DNA of 64,000 bases from Symsagittifera roscoffensis (lineage: Eukaryota; Xenacoelomorpha; Acoela; Convolutidae), in assembly GCF_963678635.1 (NCBI RefSeq), contig NC_087063.1, positions 34,634,540 to 34,698,539 of the forward strand, written 5' to 3'. Below, one piece after another: positions 10,505-22,507 of the stretch. Below the pieces are notes generated by a model that was given only the letters and a program-made list of their open reading frames with translations, made no database searches and was not told where the DNA came from. A program made the position numbers and the translations under genes. Numbering within the stretch: position 1 is the first letter of the stretch; every line of letters begins with the position of its first letter.

Positions 10505-10759
10505 ACTTACCTATTTAATCCGGGTCTGGAAATGCCAGTTTTTCTCATCTGCACTAAGTTTTGCTTCGCAATGAATTCTCGACTAAGCGGAGTAAAAAAG
10601 TTAATCATTCGACGTAACACTTTTTCAGCCAAAAAATTGGAAACAATCAGTTTGAAAACTTCACTAATCTTGGACTTTCTTACTTTTTTCACACGAAGTA
10701 AAAAACTTAGTGCAGATGAGGAAATCTGGAATTTTCAGACCCGTGTTACACTGGTAAGT
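10505..10759. repeat. Fold-back inverted repeat, copy 1
   Basis: The left arm starts ACTTACC and the right arm ends GGTAAGT. Reading both inward, each passes through CGGGTCTG and then CTCATCTGCACTAAGTTTT, so the arms are about 65 bases and imperfect, around a ~125-base T-rich loop. It has the architecture of a fold-back or MITE-like element. Present at the same place in all four N copies. Confidence 0.7.
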
Positions 10760-11272
10760 CTTTGAAACCTAACACCGATAGTTTCATAGAGGGTAGTTCT
10801 GATCATTTGCTCTCGGTCTATGCAAAAATGTCACTGAATTTTGAAGGAATCATTGTATAAAATAGACATTGAGAACAGGCATTTTAGAGAGTAAAATCTT
10901 GAACTTGCGCTTAGTTTTGTCCACTAGTGTATATTTATTTTTAAAGTGCTTAATGCTATAATTTTTTGAAGTGGATCCAAGCGAATTTTTTGGCTATCTT
11001 GAACCAAAAAAATTTTCGGCTATCCGGGAACGATTTTCTTTTTTCGGCTATCCGGGAATGATTTTTTTTTTCGGTTTTCCGGGTATTCGGCTCCGTGAAA
11101 TGCCACCGTTTTATTTTGATTTATTCATTTTATTCATCAATTTGTATTTGTAACTCCCCTTGGAGTAGTTAAGCCTCTCCCACCCCCCCCCCCCCCCCCT
11201 CTCTCTTCTATTACGAAAGTGGATCCATTGAATAGGATCAAAGAGCACACTTGTCTATAAACAAAATAAAAA

Positions 11273-14236
11273 TTAAGAGTTGAAGTTTGATATTTCGAGC
11301 GCCTCGGCAACGCATGCAGCATTTCCCCGTTGGACGGCGATGCCGATACGCTGTTTTAGAAAGGCGAACGATCTCTTTTCTCCCGTCGCCAGGGCAATTC
11401 TATTAGCGATTGCTGCTAGAGTTTTGTACGAGTCTTCCCTGATACCTCCGAGGTTCTCCACTGCAACTGGTTCAAATAAACACGATCTCGGCAGGTTTGA
11501 GTAGTGGTTCCGCTTACGCACCTCTGCTTGGTTGGCAACCGATGGACCGTCTTGGAGCCCGGTGGCGACGTTAGATGCCGCTAACCGGCTCACGCAGGTA
11601 AAGTCCCAGGCCAAAACAGCTCCGTTCATCCACGGTACTAGCGTTGCTCCATCGGGCCTCTTACCGTCGTCTCGCAGCATCCCAACTGGTTCCAGTTTTG
11701 ATGGTACACCAGCTGACGTGAAGGCATCTCTAATTATGTTATTACCAAGTTGATGTCTGACAAACCTGCTCTTAATTTTAGGGCAAACCAGAGGGTGATT
11801 GCCGAATTTATCGCAGCTGGTGCCACATGCACAAGTGCATGTTGTGAGAACTGGGGCACCTAAGCGGAGTCCGACGGCAATGCGGAAAGCCTCATCAGTA
11901 AGCAGAAGACCCAGGCTGTCTGACGGAAGGGCTGCAAGCCAGTCACCTGCTCCAGGGGCTGAGCAACCTTTTAGTCTTGCGACATCCGTGTCAGAGTTGT
12001 AATTGGCGGATAATATAATTTTCCTCTGTTGCAAAACTGGGTTGTACCACGACTTTTGCTGGTGTGGTGTTGTGTTAACAAACGCGTCGGAAAGACCGGT
12101 CTTGGCCTTCCAAAGGTCTAAAGCTTTGTTTAGAAAGACAGAGGGAGAGTCTGTTGAAGTCAGCCGTGCAACAGCGTTATTCGTGGCAAAAACAGACGCT
12201 AAATAGGCGGAGCTTGACAAATCACACGGTGATTGGATGCCTAGGCCACCCATTTTACAGGTTAAAGATGCTTGATTCCATTCACGATCCTTAATGAGGA
12301 CATTGCTGATTTTCTGTACCGCCTGTCTGATGTCAGAGGTTATTTGTTGCAATATGTCGGGGAATGAGAATGTGGGAGCAGTTCTAAACAAGTACATCAA
12401 CCTAGGCCTAGCGAAACAATGGCGAAGCAAATAAAAGGCAACATGTGATGGTAGATAGTCAAGGTTGTCACAGAGGGTGTTCATTTTGGCTCTTTTCTTC
12501 TCCAGGGCTATCTCTAGCGCTTTGTGGCCTAATGGGCTGCCTAATAAGTCGGCGTCATCTCTGCCTACAATGATAATGCCCGGGCACACCACCTGGAAAG
12601 CTTGTATGATTTCTTTTTTCTGTGCTTCACTCTTCGAGAAAACAGTGAGCTCACACTTAGTGTCGTTAAGCTTCAGTCCGAGGATTTCAGATGCTTCTTT
12701 GAAGGCGATGAAGTCTTTGAGAACTATCTTCCAGTTGTCTCCTGCACTTATGTCATCCATGTAACCTGCTTTAAAGCGAGAAATGATGGCACGTAGACAT
12801 TTGTGAACACTGAGGCAGAACCCAAAAGAGGCTATCGGATCGCCTTGTTGGAAACCTTCTCTGGAAAAGAGGACATGGGGATCATAAATAAGAAAACTGG
12901 GCCTTTCGTAGCACATGTTGTAGAAAGGAAGTAGCTCAGGGCAGTGTTCTTGAAACACGAGTGCTATCTTGTCACGGCGTATAGTATTGAACGCATTGCT
13001 AAAATCTCACTGTCGTTGGCGTTTTCAAAGAAGATTCTTGCAGCATGGACGGCAGTTTCAGCACCGTTTTTAGCACCAGCCCCCATCTGAAAAGGTGCGA
13101 AGAAGTCTAAGAACCGTTTAGTTTCAGAAGTTTAGAACCGTTAAAACAGGACGAACGAACTCAGGGGCTTTGCCAGCAAGCATAAGATTGACAAAGTCTC
13201 CTAACGTGTTCAAAAGAACGTTTCCGGCATCGGTGGCAGCGGAGGATAGCGAATCTTTGAGATGTTGTGGTCGTAGACCACTTGGTCCTCCCGCTGAGCC
13301 AGTGGCGAAGCTCTGCACGGCACTGAGCACGAGAGAGCCGGAGACTTCCAACGGTTGCTCCTGTGTGACCGGGAAGGCTTGTCTATCTGGGTGTTCGGGA
13401 GGATGTTTCAGTTCCAGTAGTTTCATATTCTCGTCGCTTGGCAGAACTACTCCCTTGTCAGAAGACGCAATTCTAACCGCAGCCTTGATGTTGCCTTCAT
13501 TAATTTTCTCACAGATAAGTTTTGAGAGTCTTTCCTTGTCTGGCATGACATTGTTACGTGGTCTGGGTTTCGAATCCACAGGGCGCACAGCCGCTTCGTT
13601 GAGAAACACGTCAATTTGTCGCTTTACAAAGGTTGCCAGGTTGGTTTTCTTTGCTGATCCGGCACGAACAGGGGCTTTCAGACATCGGCGGGCAATGGTA
13701 AACACATTGAGCCATGCTGTTTTGCTATCAGTGTCATTAATGACAGCCCGCAGAGCAGTGTTAACAGCATGTGAGAAGTGTATCCTTGCAGCCTTCGGAA
13801 CATACTTGAGTGTCTTACATTTAAACGCCTTGATGACGTTGATGAAATCATTGGCCGTGAATGAGGTGGCATCTATTGGGGCATTGTTAGGCTCAGTGTC
13901 TGATACTGGGACGGGAAGTTTATTAGAGAAAATGCACCTGTTGTTCACCGGTCCGTGTATACGGAAGCGTCCACTCTGATGTGTTGCGATAGACTTATTA
14001 CAGCCAGGACAGATGCCTCTCTTCTTCGTGTTACATCTGCATTGGGGGCAGCTGTAGTTGTACTGCGAAGCTTCTTCCAGATTGGCCAAACCAGCGCATA
14101 TCACATGTGCCCAGCAATCGCATATCTCGCACTGGACCCACTGCAACATGTTCTCGTCTTTTGCAATGCATGGTGAGAAAAGACACTCGTTAAGTTTGGG
14201 GCCACCACGGCTGCCCCGTCTCCGTCTCATTCCCAT
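11273..14236 (-). pseudogene. PHD-RT-REL gene copy 1, disrupted
   Basis: Copy of the intact gene at 32048-35116. The N-terminal part (13124-14236) and the C-terminal part (11273-12958) are open, but two deletions separate them. Near 12998 about 16 bases are missing compared with the intact copy; these encode the LKLDFSNAF segment, RT motif A, which holds a catalytic Asp. Near 13122 about 110 bases are replaced by a short unrelated stretch (gaagtttagaaccgtt). Both lesions occur identically in copy 3 (25009-27794). The active-site motif C reads YMDD here, versus FMDD in copies 2 and 5. N-terminal PHD finger and C-terminal REL domain remain readable. Confidence 0.8.
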
Positions 14237-14955
14237 AGTCTAACGGGTCTGAAACTATTTAGTAAGTTTATCACAACAATTAGGCTAATTTTTGGAGCTC
14301 TCTTCTATTGTATTGTCATGTTTTTGTTTCAAAACTAGCTTTAGTCATTTTAATAGATTTAGTTTTTTCGACCTCTGCGATTTTTTTTTGTTTTGTATCG
14401 CAAGTGGTGCGAAGCTCTGCTTCGACTCTGTATTTCATTTGCAGAAAAATTTGATTACCGTTCGACCCTCGTCGTTTTTTCTTTTTATTGTTATAAAACC
14501 ATTCAAGACCGGAAAATGGAAGAGCCGCAGCCACATTTATGTGATATATGCTTGAAAACACGCTCGCAATACAAGTGCCCTAAATGCAATTGGAAGTACT
14601 GCTCCGTAAAATGCTATAGAGATGAAAAACATTCGGACTGCTCGGAGAGCTTTTACAGAGAAGAGATATTTTTGGAGCTTGACTCAAGAGAAGACGGAGA
14701 TGACCTTAAAAAAGTTCTCGATGAAATATCTCATCTAGATATTGGAGAAACCAGCAGTGAAAATACAGATGAAACATGCTCAGAAATAATCGATCTTGAC
14801 AGCGGTAATATTTTCGACCAACTCACTGAGAAGCAGCAAAATGCTTTCAACGAAATACTGCGAACCAATCGAGGTTCTTTGATCGTTGATCTGTTGGTGC
14901 CATGGTGGAGGACTGATGAATCAAAAAACACTGATTCTTGCCCTAGCCTGATCAA
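14237..14955 (+). pseudogene. ZNHIT2: ZNHIT2 promoter/leader and truncated 5' part, copy 1
   Basis: From the RT start outward, this matches the leader and first ~145 codons of the complete ZNHIT2 at 35396-36436 almost base for base. The ATG is at 14516 and the zinc-finger HIT domain is intact (CDIC, CPKC, YCSVKCYR, HSDC). At CCTGATCAAGG (14947-14957) the match stops and module N begins, so codons from N add about 20 residues before a stop at 15014-15016. A transcript from this copy would encode only the zinc finger and the acidic region. The same break occurs at 29559. AAGG is shared by both sides of the junction. Confidence 0.85.
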
Positions 14956-16113
14956 GGCAGTGAGATGTAGTACGATGCCATTTGTGACACGTAGTGAGTT
15001 GAGGTGGAGTAGATAAATTTCATTTTCTTATGCGATTCGTAAGATTGATTATAGAGAACTGGAACACTACTTGACGATAACCCGGTGTTATGCGATCAAT
15101 AGGGACATTGATGGGGACTTGTCCGGGGAGTATGTGCCATTCTGCCAGATTGGCACAGCCTAACCTTCCGGCGACACAAAAGAAAACGAATAAAGGCTTT
15201 AGTAACGAAAAAGTATTGCGAAGGAGGGTAGGAAAATTCTAGAATTTTTATTTTTAAAACTTCGATCGAAGAGTGAATATTTCTCAGAAATACAAAAAGA
15301 CGGCCATTTTGACTAAAAAGGACGAAAAAAACAGAACAACGACAAATATTGTGGAAAACGGTCGCACAAGAGACGAGAAATACGAAGCCTCTTATCATGG
15401 CAACAACACACTATAGGACTCTTAGCAGTGGAAATTGGTGGAGAAGGAAGCTTCAGTGGGGAAGGAATATTCCACGCAACCCTCCCGTGCCACAAATTGG
15501 AAGAGATAAGAACGTTATCTCGGGAAGATTGCGGGAGCGGAGGCTTGGCCCCCAGAGTTTTGTATGTGAAGGGACTATATAGAACTGACTTTGTAGCTAC
15601 TTGGATGTCGTAAAACTCTGAATTAACACCGGTATTATTTGATATTTTAGAATATGAGTAGCTAGAAAGAGGAAAGGGTCAATCCATCTCCAATGGATTT
15701 AATATAGAACTGTCACACAAAAACCTATTAAAATAGGGTATTCGAGCCGTGTTTTAATAGCAATCACGTAGTCTGAGGATCCGAGACTCAGCTACGTGGT
15801 TGCGTTCGCATGTAAATGAAAGCTGATCAAAAGTCGTTTGACTGATGTCCTAAAAATAGTAACTTTTTACTTAGCCCTAAACAGACCAGAAAATCAACTG
15901 GCAAGGTCGAGACGGTGAAAAACGAGTAGGATTAAGGTAACTGACGCCTGCCAGTCGTTATTAGGTACTTTTTCTACCTTCCGTCGCTGTGTAGTATTTG
16001 GGCGAATGTTACATCGATTTCCGTTTTTCGAAAGTTCAATGTCCGAATCCTAATTCTTTGTTTTTCAATGCCCGACTGCAATGAAATTGTGTTACTGTTT
16101 CTCAACTAAGCGC

Positions 16114-16524
16114 TCAGAACGGGAAAGTTCGCTTAATATAAGGACAGAACTGCTTTCGAAAGACGCGTTTCAATTGCTTACGATCTGAAGAGTCGTGCAT
16201 GCCAGATAGAACTAAATGAAGCAAAAACGGGTCTGCAGCGATCCTTTTAGAATTTTCCAACGCGATAATTAACTTGGCTTCAGGTAACTTCAGAGTATCG
16301 AGGATGTTCTCAATAGCTTGTTTGTCATTGAATTGCCGAGCATCATGGAATCTTTTGTCGCTTTCTTTTATACCGATAACTTTGACCCTGTTCTTAAGCG
16401 AGTCATCAAATGGCGCATTTTGCTGAGTAGCACTCGATGTTGATACTTGAGGACCAACAGTTTTAGCCTCAACTGTCTTCATTGTAGAATTGAGGCGTTT
16501 AAGTTTTTTGGTTAGCTTTCCCAT
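16114..16524 (-). CDS. 136-aa ORF in module N, copy 2
   Basis: Same predicted protein as the ORF at 9933-10343; no amino-acid change is visible. Function unknown. Confidence 0.35.
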   Translation of the reverse strand: MGKLTKKLKRLNSTMKTVEAKTVGPQVSTSSATQQNAPFDDSLKNRVKVIGIKESDKRFHDARQFNDKQAIENILDTLKLPEAKLIIALENSKRIAADPFLLHLVLSGMHDSSDRKQLKRVFRKQFCPYIKRTFPF

Positions 16525-16685
16525 AGAATCAGATTAACACATAATAAGTGACCTATCTTGTCTTTTTGTGTAACAATTTGTGCAATACCAGCAAGTTGTA
16601 GTGAGTGAGTCTGCAGTAGTTGTAGTTGCGGGTCAGAAATGTTGACGCATGCCCTGTGAAACCAGCAGCTGCATTGGTTTTAATG

Positions 16686-16940
16686 ACTTACCTATTTAAT
16701 CCGGGTCTGGAAATGCCAGTTTTTCTCATCTGCACTAAGTTTTGCTTCGCAATGAATTCTCGACTAAGCGGAGTAAAAAAGTTAATCATTCGACGTAACA
16801 CTTTTTCAGCCAAAAAATTGGAAACAATCAGTTTGAAAACTTCACTAATCTTGGACTTTCTTACTTTTTTCACACGAAGTAAAAAACTTAGTGCAGATGA
16901 GGAAATCTGGAATTTTCAGACCCGTGTTACACTGGTAAGT
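16686..16940. repeat. Fold-back inverted repeat, copy 2
   Basis: Same fold-back as at 10505-10759, displaced by exactly 6,181 bases, the length of the first duplicated unit. Confidence 0.7.
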
Positions 16941-17444
16941 CTTTGAAACCTAACACCGATAGTTTCATAGAGGGTAGTTCTGATCATTTGCTCTCGGTCT
17001 ATGCAAAAATGTTACTGAATTTTGAAGGAATCATTGTATAAAATAGACATTGAGAACAGGCATTTTAGAGAGTAAAATCTTGAACTTGCGCTTAGTTTTG
17101 TCCACTAGTGTATATTTATTTTTAAAGTGTTTAATGCTATAATTTTTTGAAGTGGATCCAAGCAAATTTTTTGGCTATCTTGAACCAAAAAAATTTTCGG
17201 CTATCCGGGAACGATTTTCTTTTTTCGGCTATCCGGGAATGATTTTTTTTTCGGTTTTCCGGGTATTCGGCTCCGTGAAATGCCACCGTTTTATTTTGAT
17301 TTATTCATTTTATTCATCAATTTGTATTTGTAACTCCCCTTGGAGTAGTTAAGCCTCTCCCCCCCCCCCCCTCTCTCTTCTATTACGAAAGTGGATCCAT
17401 TGAATAGGATCAAAGAGCACACTTGTCTATAAACAAAATAAAAA

Positions 17445-20335
17445 TTAAGAGTTGAAGTTTGATATTTCGAGCGCCTCGGCAACGCATGCAGCATTTCCCC
17501 GTTGGACGGCGATGCCGATACGCTGTTTTAGAAAGGCGAACGATCTCTTTTCTCCCGTCGCCAGGGCAATTCTATTAGCGATTGCTGCTAGAGTTTTGTA
17601 CGAGTCTTCCCTGATACCTCCGAGGTTCTCCACTGCAACTGGTTCAAATAAACACGATCTCGGCAGGTTTGAGTAGTGGTTCCGCTTACGCACCTCTGCT
17701 TGGTTGGCAACCGATGGACCGTCTTGGAGCCCGGTGGCGACGTTAGATGCCGCTAACCGGCTCACGCAGGTAAAGTCCCAGGCCAAAACAGCTCCGTTCA
17801 TCCACGGTACTAGCGTTGCTCCATCGGGCCTCTTACCGTCGTCTCGCAGCATCCCAACTGGTTCCAGTTTTGATGGTACACCAGCTGACGTGAAGGCATC
17901 TCTAATTATGTTATTACCAAGTTGATGTCTGACAAACCTGCTCTTAATTTTAGGGCAAACCAGAGGGTGATTGCCGAATTTATCGCAGCTGGTGCCACAT
18001 GCACAAGTGCATGTTGTGAGAACTGGGGCACCTAAGCGGAGTCCGACGGCAATGCGGAAAGCCTCATCAGTAAGCAGAAGACCCAGGCTGTCTGACGGAA
18101 GGGCTGCAAGCCAGTCACCTGCTCCAGGGGCTGAGCAACCTTTTAGTCTTGCGACATCCGTGTCAGAGTTGTAATTGGCGGATAATATAATTTTCTTCTG
18201 TTGCAAAACTGGGTTGTACCACGACTTTTGCTGGTGTGGTGTTGTGTTAACAAACGCGTCGGAAAGACCGGTCTTGGCCTTCCAAAGGTCTAAAGCTTTG
18301 TTTAGAAAGACAGAGGGAGAGTCTGTTGAAGTCAGCCGTGCAACAGCGTTATTCGTGGCAAAAACAGACGCTAAATAGGCGGAGCTGGACAAATCACACG
18401 GTGATTGGATGCCTAGGCCACCCATTTTACAGGTTAAAGATGCTTGATTCCATTCACGATCCTTAATGAGGACATTGCTGATTTTCTGTACCGCCTGTCT
18501 GATGTCAGAGGTTATTTGTTGCACTATGTCGGGGAATGAGAATGTTGGAGCAGTTCTAAACAAGTACATCAACCTAGGCATAGCGAAACAATGGCGAAGC
18601 AAATAAAAGGCAACATGTGATGGTAGATAGTCAAGGTTGTCACAGAGGGTGTTCATTTTGGCTCTTTTCTTTTCCAGGGCTATCTCTAGCGCTTTGTGGC
18701 CTAATGGGCTGCCTAATAAGTCGGCGTCATCTCTGCCTACAATGATAATGCCCGGGCACACCGCCTGGAAAGCTTGTATGATTTCTTTTTTCTGTGCTTC
18801 ACTCTTCGAGAAAACAGTGAGCTCACACTTAGTGTCGTTAAGCTTCAGTCCGAGGATTTCAGATGCTTCTTTGAAGGCGATGAAGTCTTTGAGAACTATC
18901 TTCCAGTTGTCTCCTGCACTTATGTCATCCATAAAACCTGCTTTAAAGCGAGAAATGATGGCACGTAGACATTTGTGAACACTGAGGCAGAACCCAAAAG
19001 AGGCTATCGGATCGCCTTGTTGGAAACCTTCTCTGGAAAAGAGGACATGGGGATCATAAATAAGAAAACTGGGCCTTTCGTAGCACATGTTGTAGAAAGG
19101 AAGTAGCTCAGGGCAGTGTTCTTGAAACACGAGTGCTATCTTGTCACGGCGTATAGTATTGAACGCATTGCTAAAATCTAACTTTAGAAAGACGTCACTG
19201 TCGTTGGCGTTTTCAAAGAAGATTCTTGCAGCATGGACGGCAGTTTCAGCACCGTTTTTAGCACCAGCCCCCATCTGAAAAGGTGCGAAGAAGTCTAAGA
19301 ACCGTTTAGTTTCAATCTGACCTTCGCACTTGCCTACTACTCTGCGAAGGGTTTCGCCTACAGCGATGGGTCTAAGATCACCTGCTTTCTTCGACAGTGT
19401 GGTAAGGTTAGCAGAGGCAAAAACAGGACGAACGAACTCAGGGGCTTTGCCAGCAAGCATAAGATTGACAAAGTCTCCTAACGTGTTCAAAAGAACGTTT
19501 CCGGCATCGGTGGCAGCGGAGGATAGCGAATCTTTGAGATGTTGTGGTCGTAGACCACTTGGTCCTCCCGCTGAGCCAGTGGCGAAGCTCTGCACGGCAC
19601 TGAGCACGAGAGAGCCGGAGACTTCCAACGGTTGCTCCTGTGTGACCGGGAAGGCTTGTCTATCTGGGTGTTCGGGAGGATGTTTCAGTTCCAGTAGTTT
19701 CATATTCTCGTCGCTTGGCAGAACTACTCCCTTGTCAGAAGACGCAATTCTAACCGCAGCCTTGATGTTGCCTTCATTAATTTTCTCACAGATAAGTTTT
19801 GAGAGTCTTTCCTTGTCTGGCATGACATTGTTACGTGGTCTGGGTTTCGACTCCACAGGGCGCACAACCGCTTCGTTGAGAAACACGTCAATTTGTCGCT
19901 TTACAAAGGTTGCCAGGTTGGTTTTCTTTGCTGATCCGGCACGAACAGGGGCTTTCAGACATCGGTGGGCAATGGTAAACACATTGAGCCATGCTGTTTT
20001 GCTATCAGTGTCATTAATGACAGCCCGCAGAGCAGTGTTAACAGCATGTGAGAAGTGTATCCTTGCAGCCTTCGGAACATACTTGAGTGTCTTACATTTA
20101 AACGCCTTGATGACGTTGATGAAATCATTGGCCGTGAATGAGGTGGCATCTATTGGGGCATTGTTAGGCTCAGTGTCTGATACTGGGACGGGAAGTTTAT
20201 TAGAGAAAATGCACCTGTTGTTCACCGGTCCGTGTACACGGAAGCGTCCACTCTGATGTGTTGCGATAGACTTATTACAGCCAGGACAGATGCCTCTCTT
20301 CTTCGTGTTGCATCTGCATTGGGGGCAGCTGTAGT
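17445..20335 (-). pseudogene. PHD-RT-REL gene copy 2, 5'-truncated
   Basis: All of the RT and REL coding region is open (926 residues from position 20225) and closely matches the intact copy, including LDFSNAF (motif A), GFQQGDP (motif B) and FMDD (motif C). The gene is cut at its 5' end: at GTAGT (20331-20335), inside the PHD-finger codons, the sequence switches to a short filler and then to the GC-rich cassette in the opposite coding sense. The start codon and most of the PHD finger are lost. The catalytic core is undamaged, so this is truncation rather than decay. Confidence 0.8.
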
Positions 20336-20349
20336 CAGCAGAGGGCAGC
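20336..20349. other. Junction filler between RT copy 2 and cassette copy 2
   Basis: The bases cagcagagggcagc lie between RT sequence ending GTAGT and cassette sequence starting AGAGGTCATATG. The filler is itself a small repeat of CAGCAG/GGCAGCAG, as expected for templated end-joining. The same filler recurs at 27795-27808. Confidence 0.7.
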
Positions 20350-22507
20350 AGAGGTCATATGATTTGTTGGCGAAAATCTTTCGGGCAGTCCCGAAGAGAT
20401 CTGAAGGCCAGTTGCAAGACGTAGTGGGTGAAGAGTTCCTGAGATTGAACGAAGGTAATGTGAGTGAGTTCCAAAAGCAGAAAGCGAGTGTAGCGTTACC
20501 CACTGAATTCCCCACCATAGAAGAGAAAGACGATTTACACAGAATTCTGATGGAGGTGGAACCGTTGCTGGGAGCCTCAGGGTATCGGACCCGAAGGAAC
20601 ATAGTGAGAACCCATGGGGAGTATCCTTGCCACTGCTTGGCGCAGACGTTATGGTACCCCAAACGCGGGAATCTGATGCTAGTATGGGACGTGGAGGAGT
20701 TGAAAGCGAATTCACGTCCCATACGGGAGTAGACTTGCTACCTTGGGAGTAGAAAGCGAAGGGAGCGTTATCCACTGAATTCCCCACCATAGAAGAGAAA
20801 GACGATTTACACAGAATTCTGATGGAGGTGGAACCGTTGCTGGGAGCCTCAGGGTATCGGACCCGAAGGAACATAGTGAGAACCCATGGGGAGTATCCTT
20901 GCCACTGCTTGGCGCAGACGTTATGGTACCCCAAACGCGGGAATCTGATGCTAGTATGGGACGTGGAGGAGTTGAAAGCGAATTCACGTCCCATACGGGA
21001 GTAGACTTGCTACCTTGGGAGTAGAAAGCGAAGGGAGCGTTATCCACTGAATTCCCCACCATAGAAGAGAAAGACGATTTACACAGAATTCTGATGGAGG
21101 TGGAACCGTTGCTGGGAGCCTCAGGGTATCGGACCCGAAGGAACATAGTGAGAAGCCATGGGGAGTATCCTTGCCACTGCTTGGCGCAGACGTTGTGGTA
21201 CCCCAAACGCGGGAATCTGATGCTAGTATGGGACGTGGAGGAGTTGTACTCTACGGGGTTGCCCAATCAAAATCAACAGGTGTCAATCGTGGTGGTTAGT
21301 GCCATGCTGGCAGTGAGATGGTTGGAGGCTAACGCGGACACAAGTGAACAGGAGACGGCCGTGCCGACTCCTGAGCAGCTGAGCAACGTGAAGATGAGTC
21401 GTGAATTGGATCTTTTCAGAACCACCTGCAAGGTTCTGAGAATACCCAAAGCCATTGAAAGAATATGGTCAAGGCAAATATTGATGCCTTGGTTCCGTGC
21501 AGTGATGACATCATGGATGTATGAACGCGCGAAGCGTCACATGTCGAGGAACACGGAAGCCTATCAATCGTTCCAGCTAGATATGGGACCGGGAGCCTAT
21601 AAGAGAGCCTTCCTGACGCACAGAAACGCGGTCACCACGGCGGTGAAGAAGTAACTGGAGCGCCTTGTGCAACTGAAGATTAGAAGAAAGAGGTCTTAAG
21701 AGCTGACCTAGAACAAAATGTGAGCCTATGTCTTCACAACAGCTTTTGCAGGAACCGGGAGCAAAAGGTGAATGTGGACTTGCTACCTTGTTGCAAACCG
21801 AGGCTGTTGGAACAGGAGAGTTGATGCACGGCCCGCAACTCCATGGACATGCTGGAGAAAGTCCTAGAAGACAGCGAAGCTGAAGATCAGGATGGAGAAG
21901 CAATGGAATGAAAATGATGAAAAGAAGAGAACAAGTGAAGACGTGAGCAAGGAAAGAAGAGAAGGAGAAAAAACTTGATTGTCCTCGTGTGTTAAAACTT
22001 GAACCAATCAACCAAGTTTTGATTATTGAACTTGTTAAACTTTTTGTTTTGATCTAGTTTGCTCAAACCAAACTTTGAAAATTGTTGCAATTTTTAAAAT
22101 TGTTGAAAGAAAAATTTAGTTATGCTACTTATGTATATATAGAGAACATAGGTGAGTATATTTACCTATTTAAACATGACTGAAGTTTTTAACCTGTGTA
22201 AGACACAATTTCACTGTGTGGCGACATGGTAAGTTTGGGTAAACTCGCTCGAGAAGGGAGAGTAACTCAATAACTTTCCTAGCCACAGAGTTTCTTAGTT
22301 TTAATATCGAATGGGACCGAATAAATAACTGATCATACTTGGTGAGTGATGTTAAGTTAATTTTAACGTACGCGTGGCCGTGCCACGTCCCAACTTTTTA
22401 ATCACAAGGAGCGAAAAGAAGTTTTATGGCAAGATGACGTAAGTAGTCAGAAAAGAAATTTTATCTAGGACACTCCTCATGGTGCAAATTTCGTGAAAAT
22501 GTTAGAA
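20350..22507 (+). pseudogene. Cassette 3' part, copy 2 (broken third ORF plus flank)
   Basis: Duplicate of 6890-8774. It begins at AGAGGTCATATG inside the broken third ORF and runs through the last ORF piece (ending at 21654) and the AT-rich flank. It differs from copy 1 in having an extra 272-bp repeat unit and in reading CATGGGGAG where copy 1 has the TAG stop at 7157. The reading frame is still broken by the repeats, so no full protein is encoded. Confidence 0.8.
20500..21266 (+). repeat. 272-bp tandem repeat, three copies (cassette copy 2)
   Basis: The anchor ccactgaattcc is at 20500, 20772 and 21044, exactly 272 bases apart each time. The third unit differs at its right end, where GAGTTGTACTC replaces GAGTTGAAAGC. 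Units 1 and 2 each carry the 12-bp inverted repeat built on GTATGGGACGTG. Confidence 0.85.

Larger units (their letters stand above)
8775..11272. repeat. Module N, copy 1 (type a)
   Basis: Non-coding module of about 2.5 kb found four times (8775, 14956, 22508, 29560), always starting at GGCAGTGAG and always ending beside the 3' end of a minus-strand RT gene. Copies 1 and 3 share variants such as CACAGCGCAACC, copies 2 and 4 share CACAGCCTAACC, defining types a and b. Inside: a hairpin at 9584-9617 (CACGTAGTCTGAG with CTCAGCTACGTG), a 136-aa minus ORF, a fold-back element, short repeats of TTTTCGGCTATCCGGGAA around 10987-11095, and a run of 17 C at 11183-11199. It could be the 3' flank of the RT element. 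Confidence 0.85.
14956..17444. repeat. Module N, copy 2 (type b)
   Basis: Second copy of the module, fused directly to the truncated ZNHIT2 fragment. It carries the type-b variants (CACAGCCTAACC near 15156; TTTTAATAGC near 15756, where copy 1 has TTTTAATTTC) and a shorter C run of 13 at 17359-17371. Hairpin, ORF and fold-back are all present. Confidence 0.85.

Noticed and set aside
13170-13979. Long plus-strand frames (269-308 aa) opposite the RT genes, also at 19330-20256, 26906-27715 and 33933-34859
   Set aside because: They are antisense to the PHD-RT-REL coding sequence, lack any recognisable motif and vanish where the RT frame is damaged in the same codons; they are by-products of the RT codon usage.
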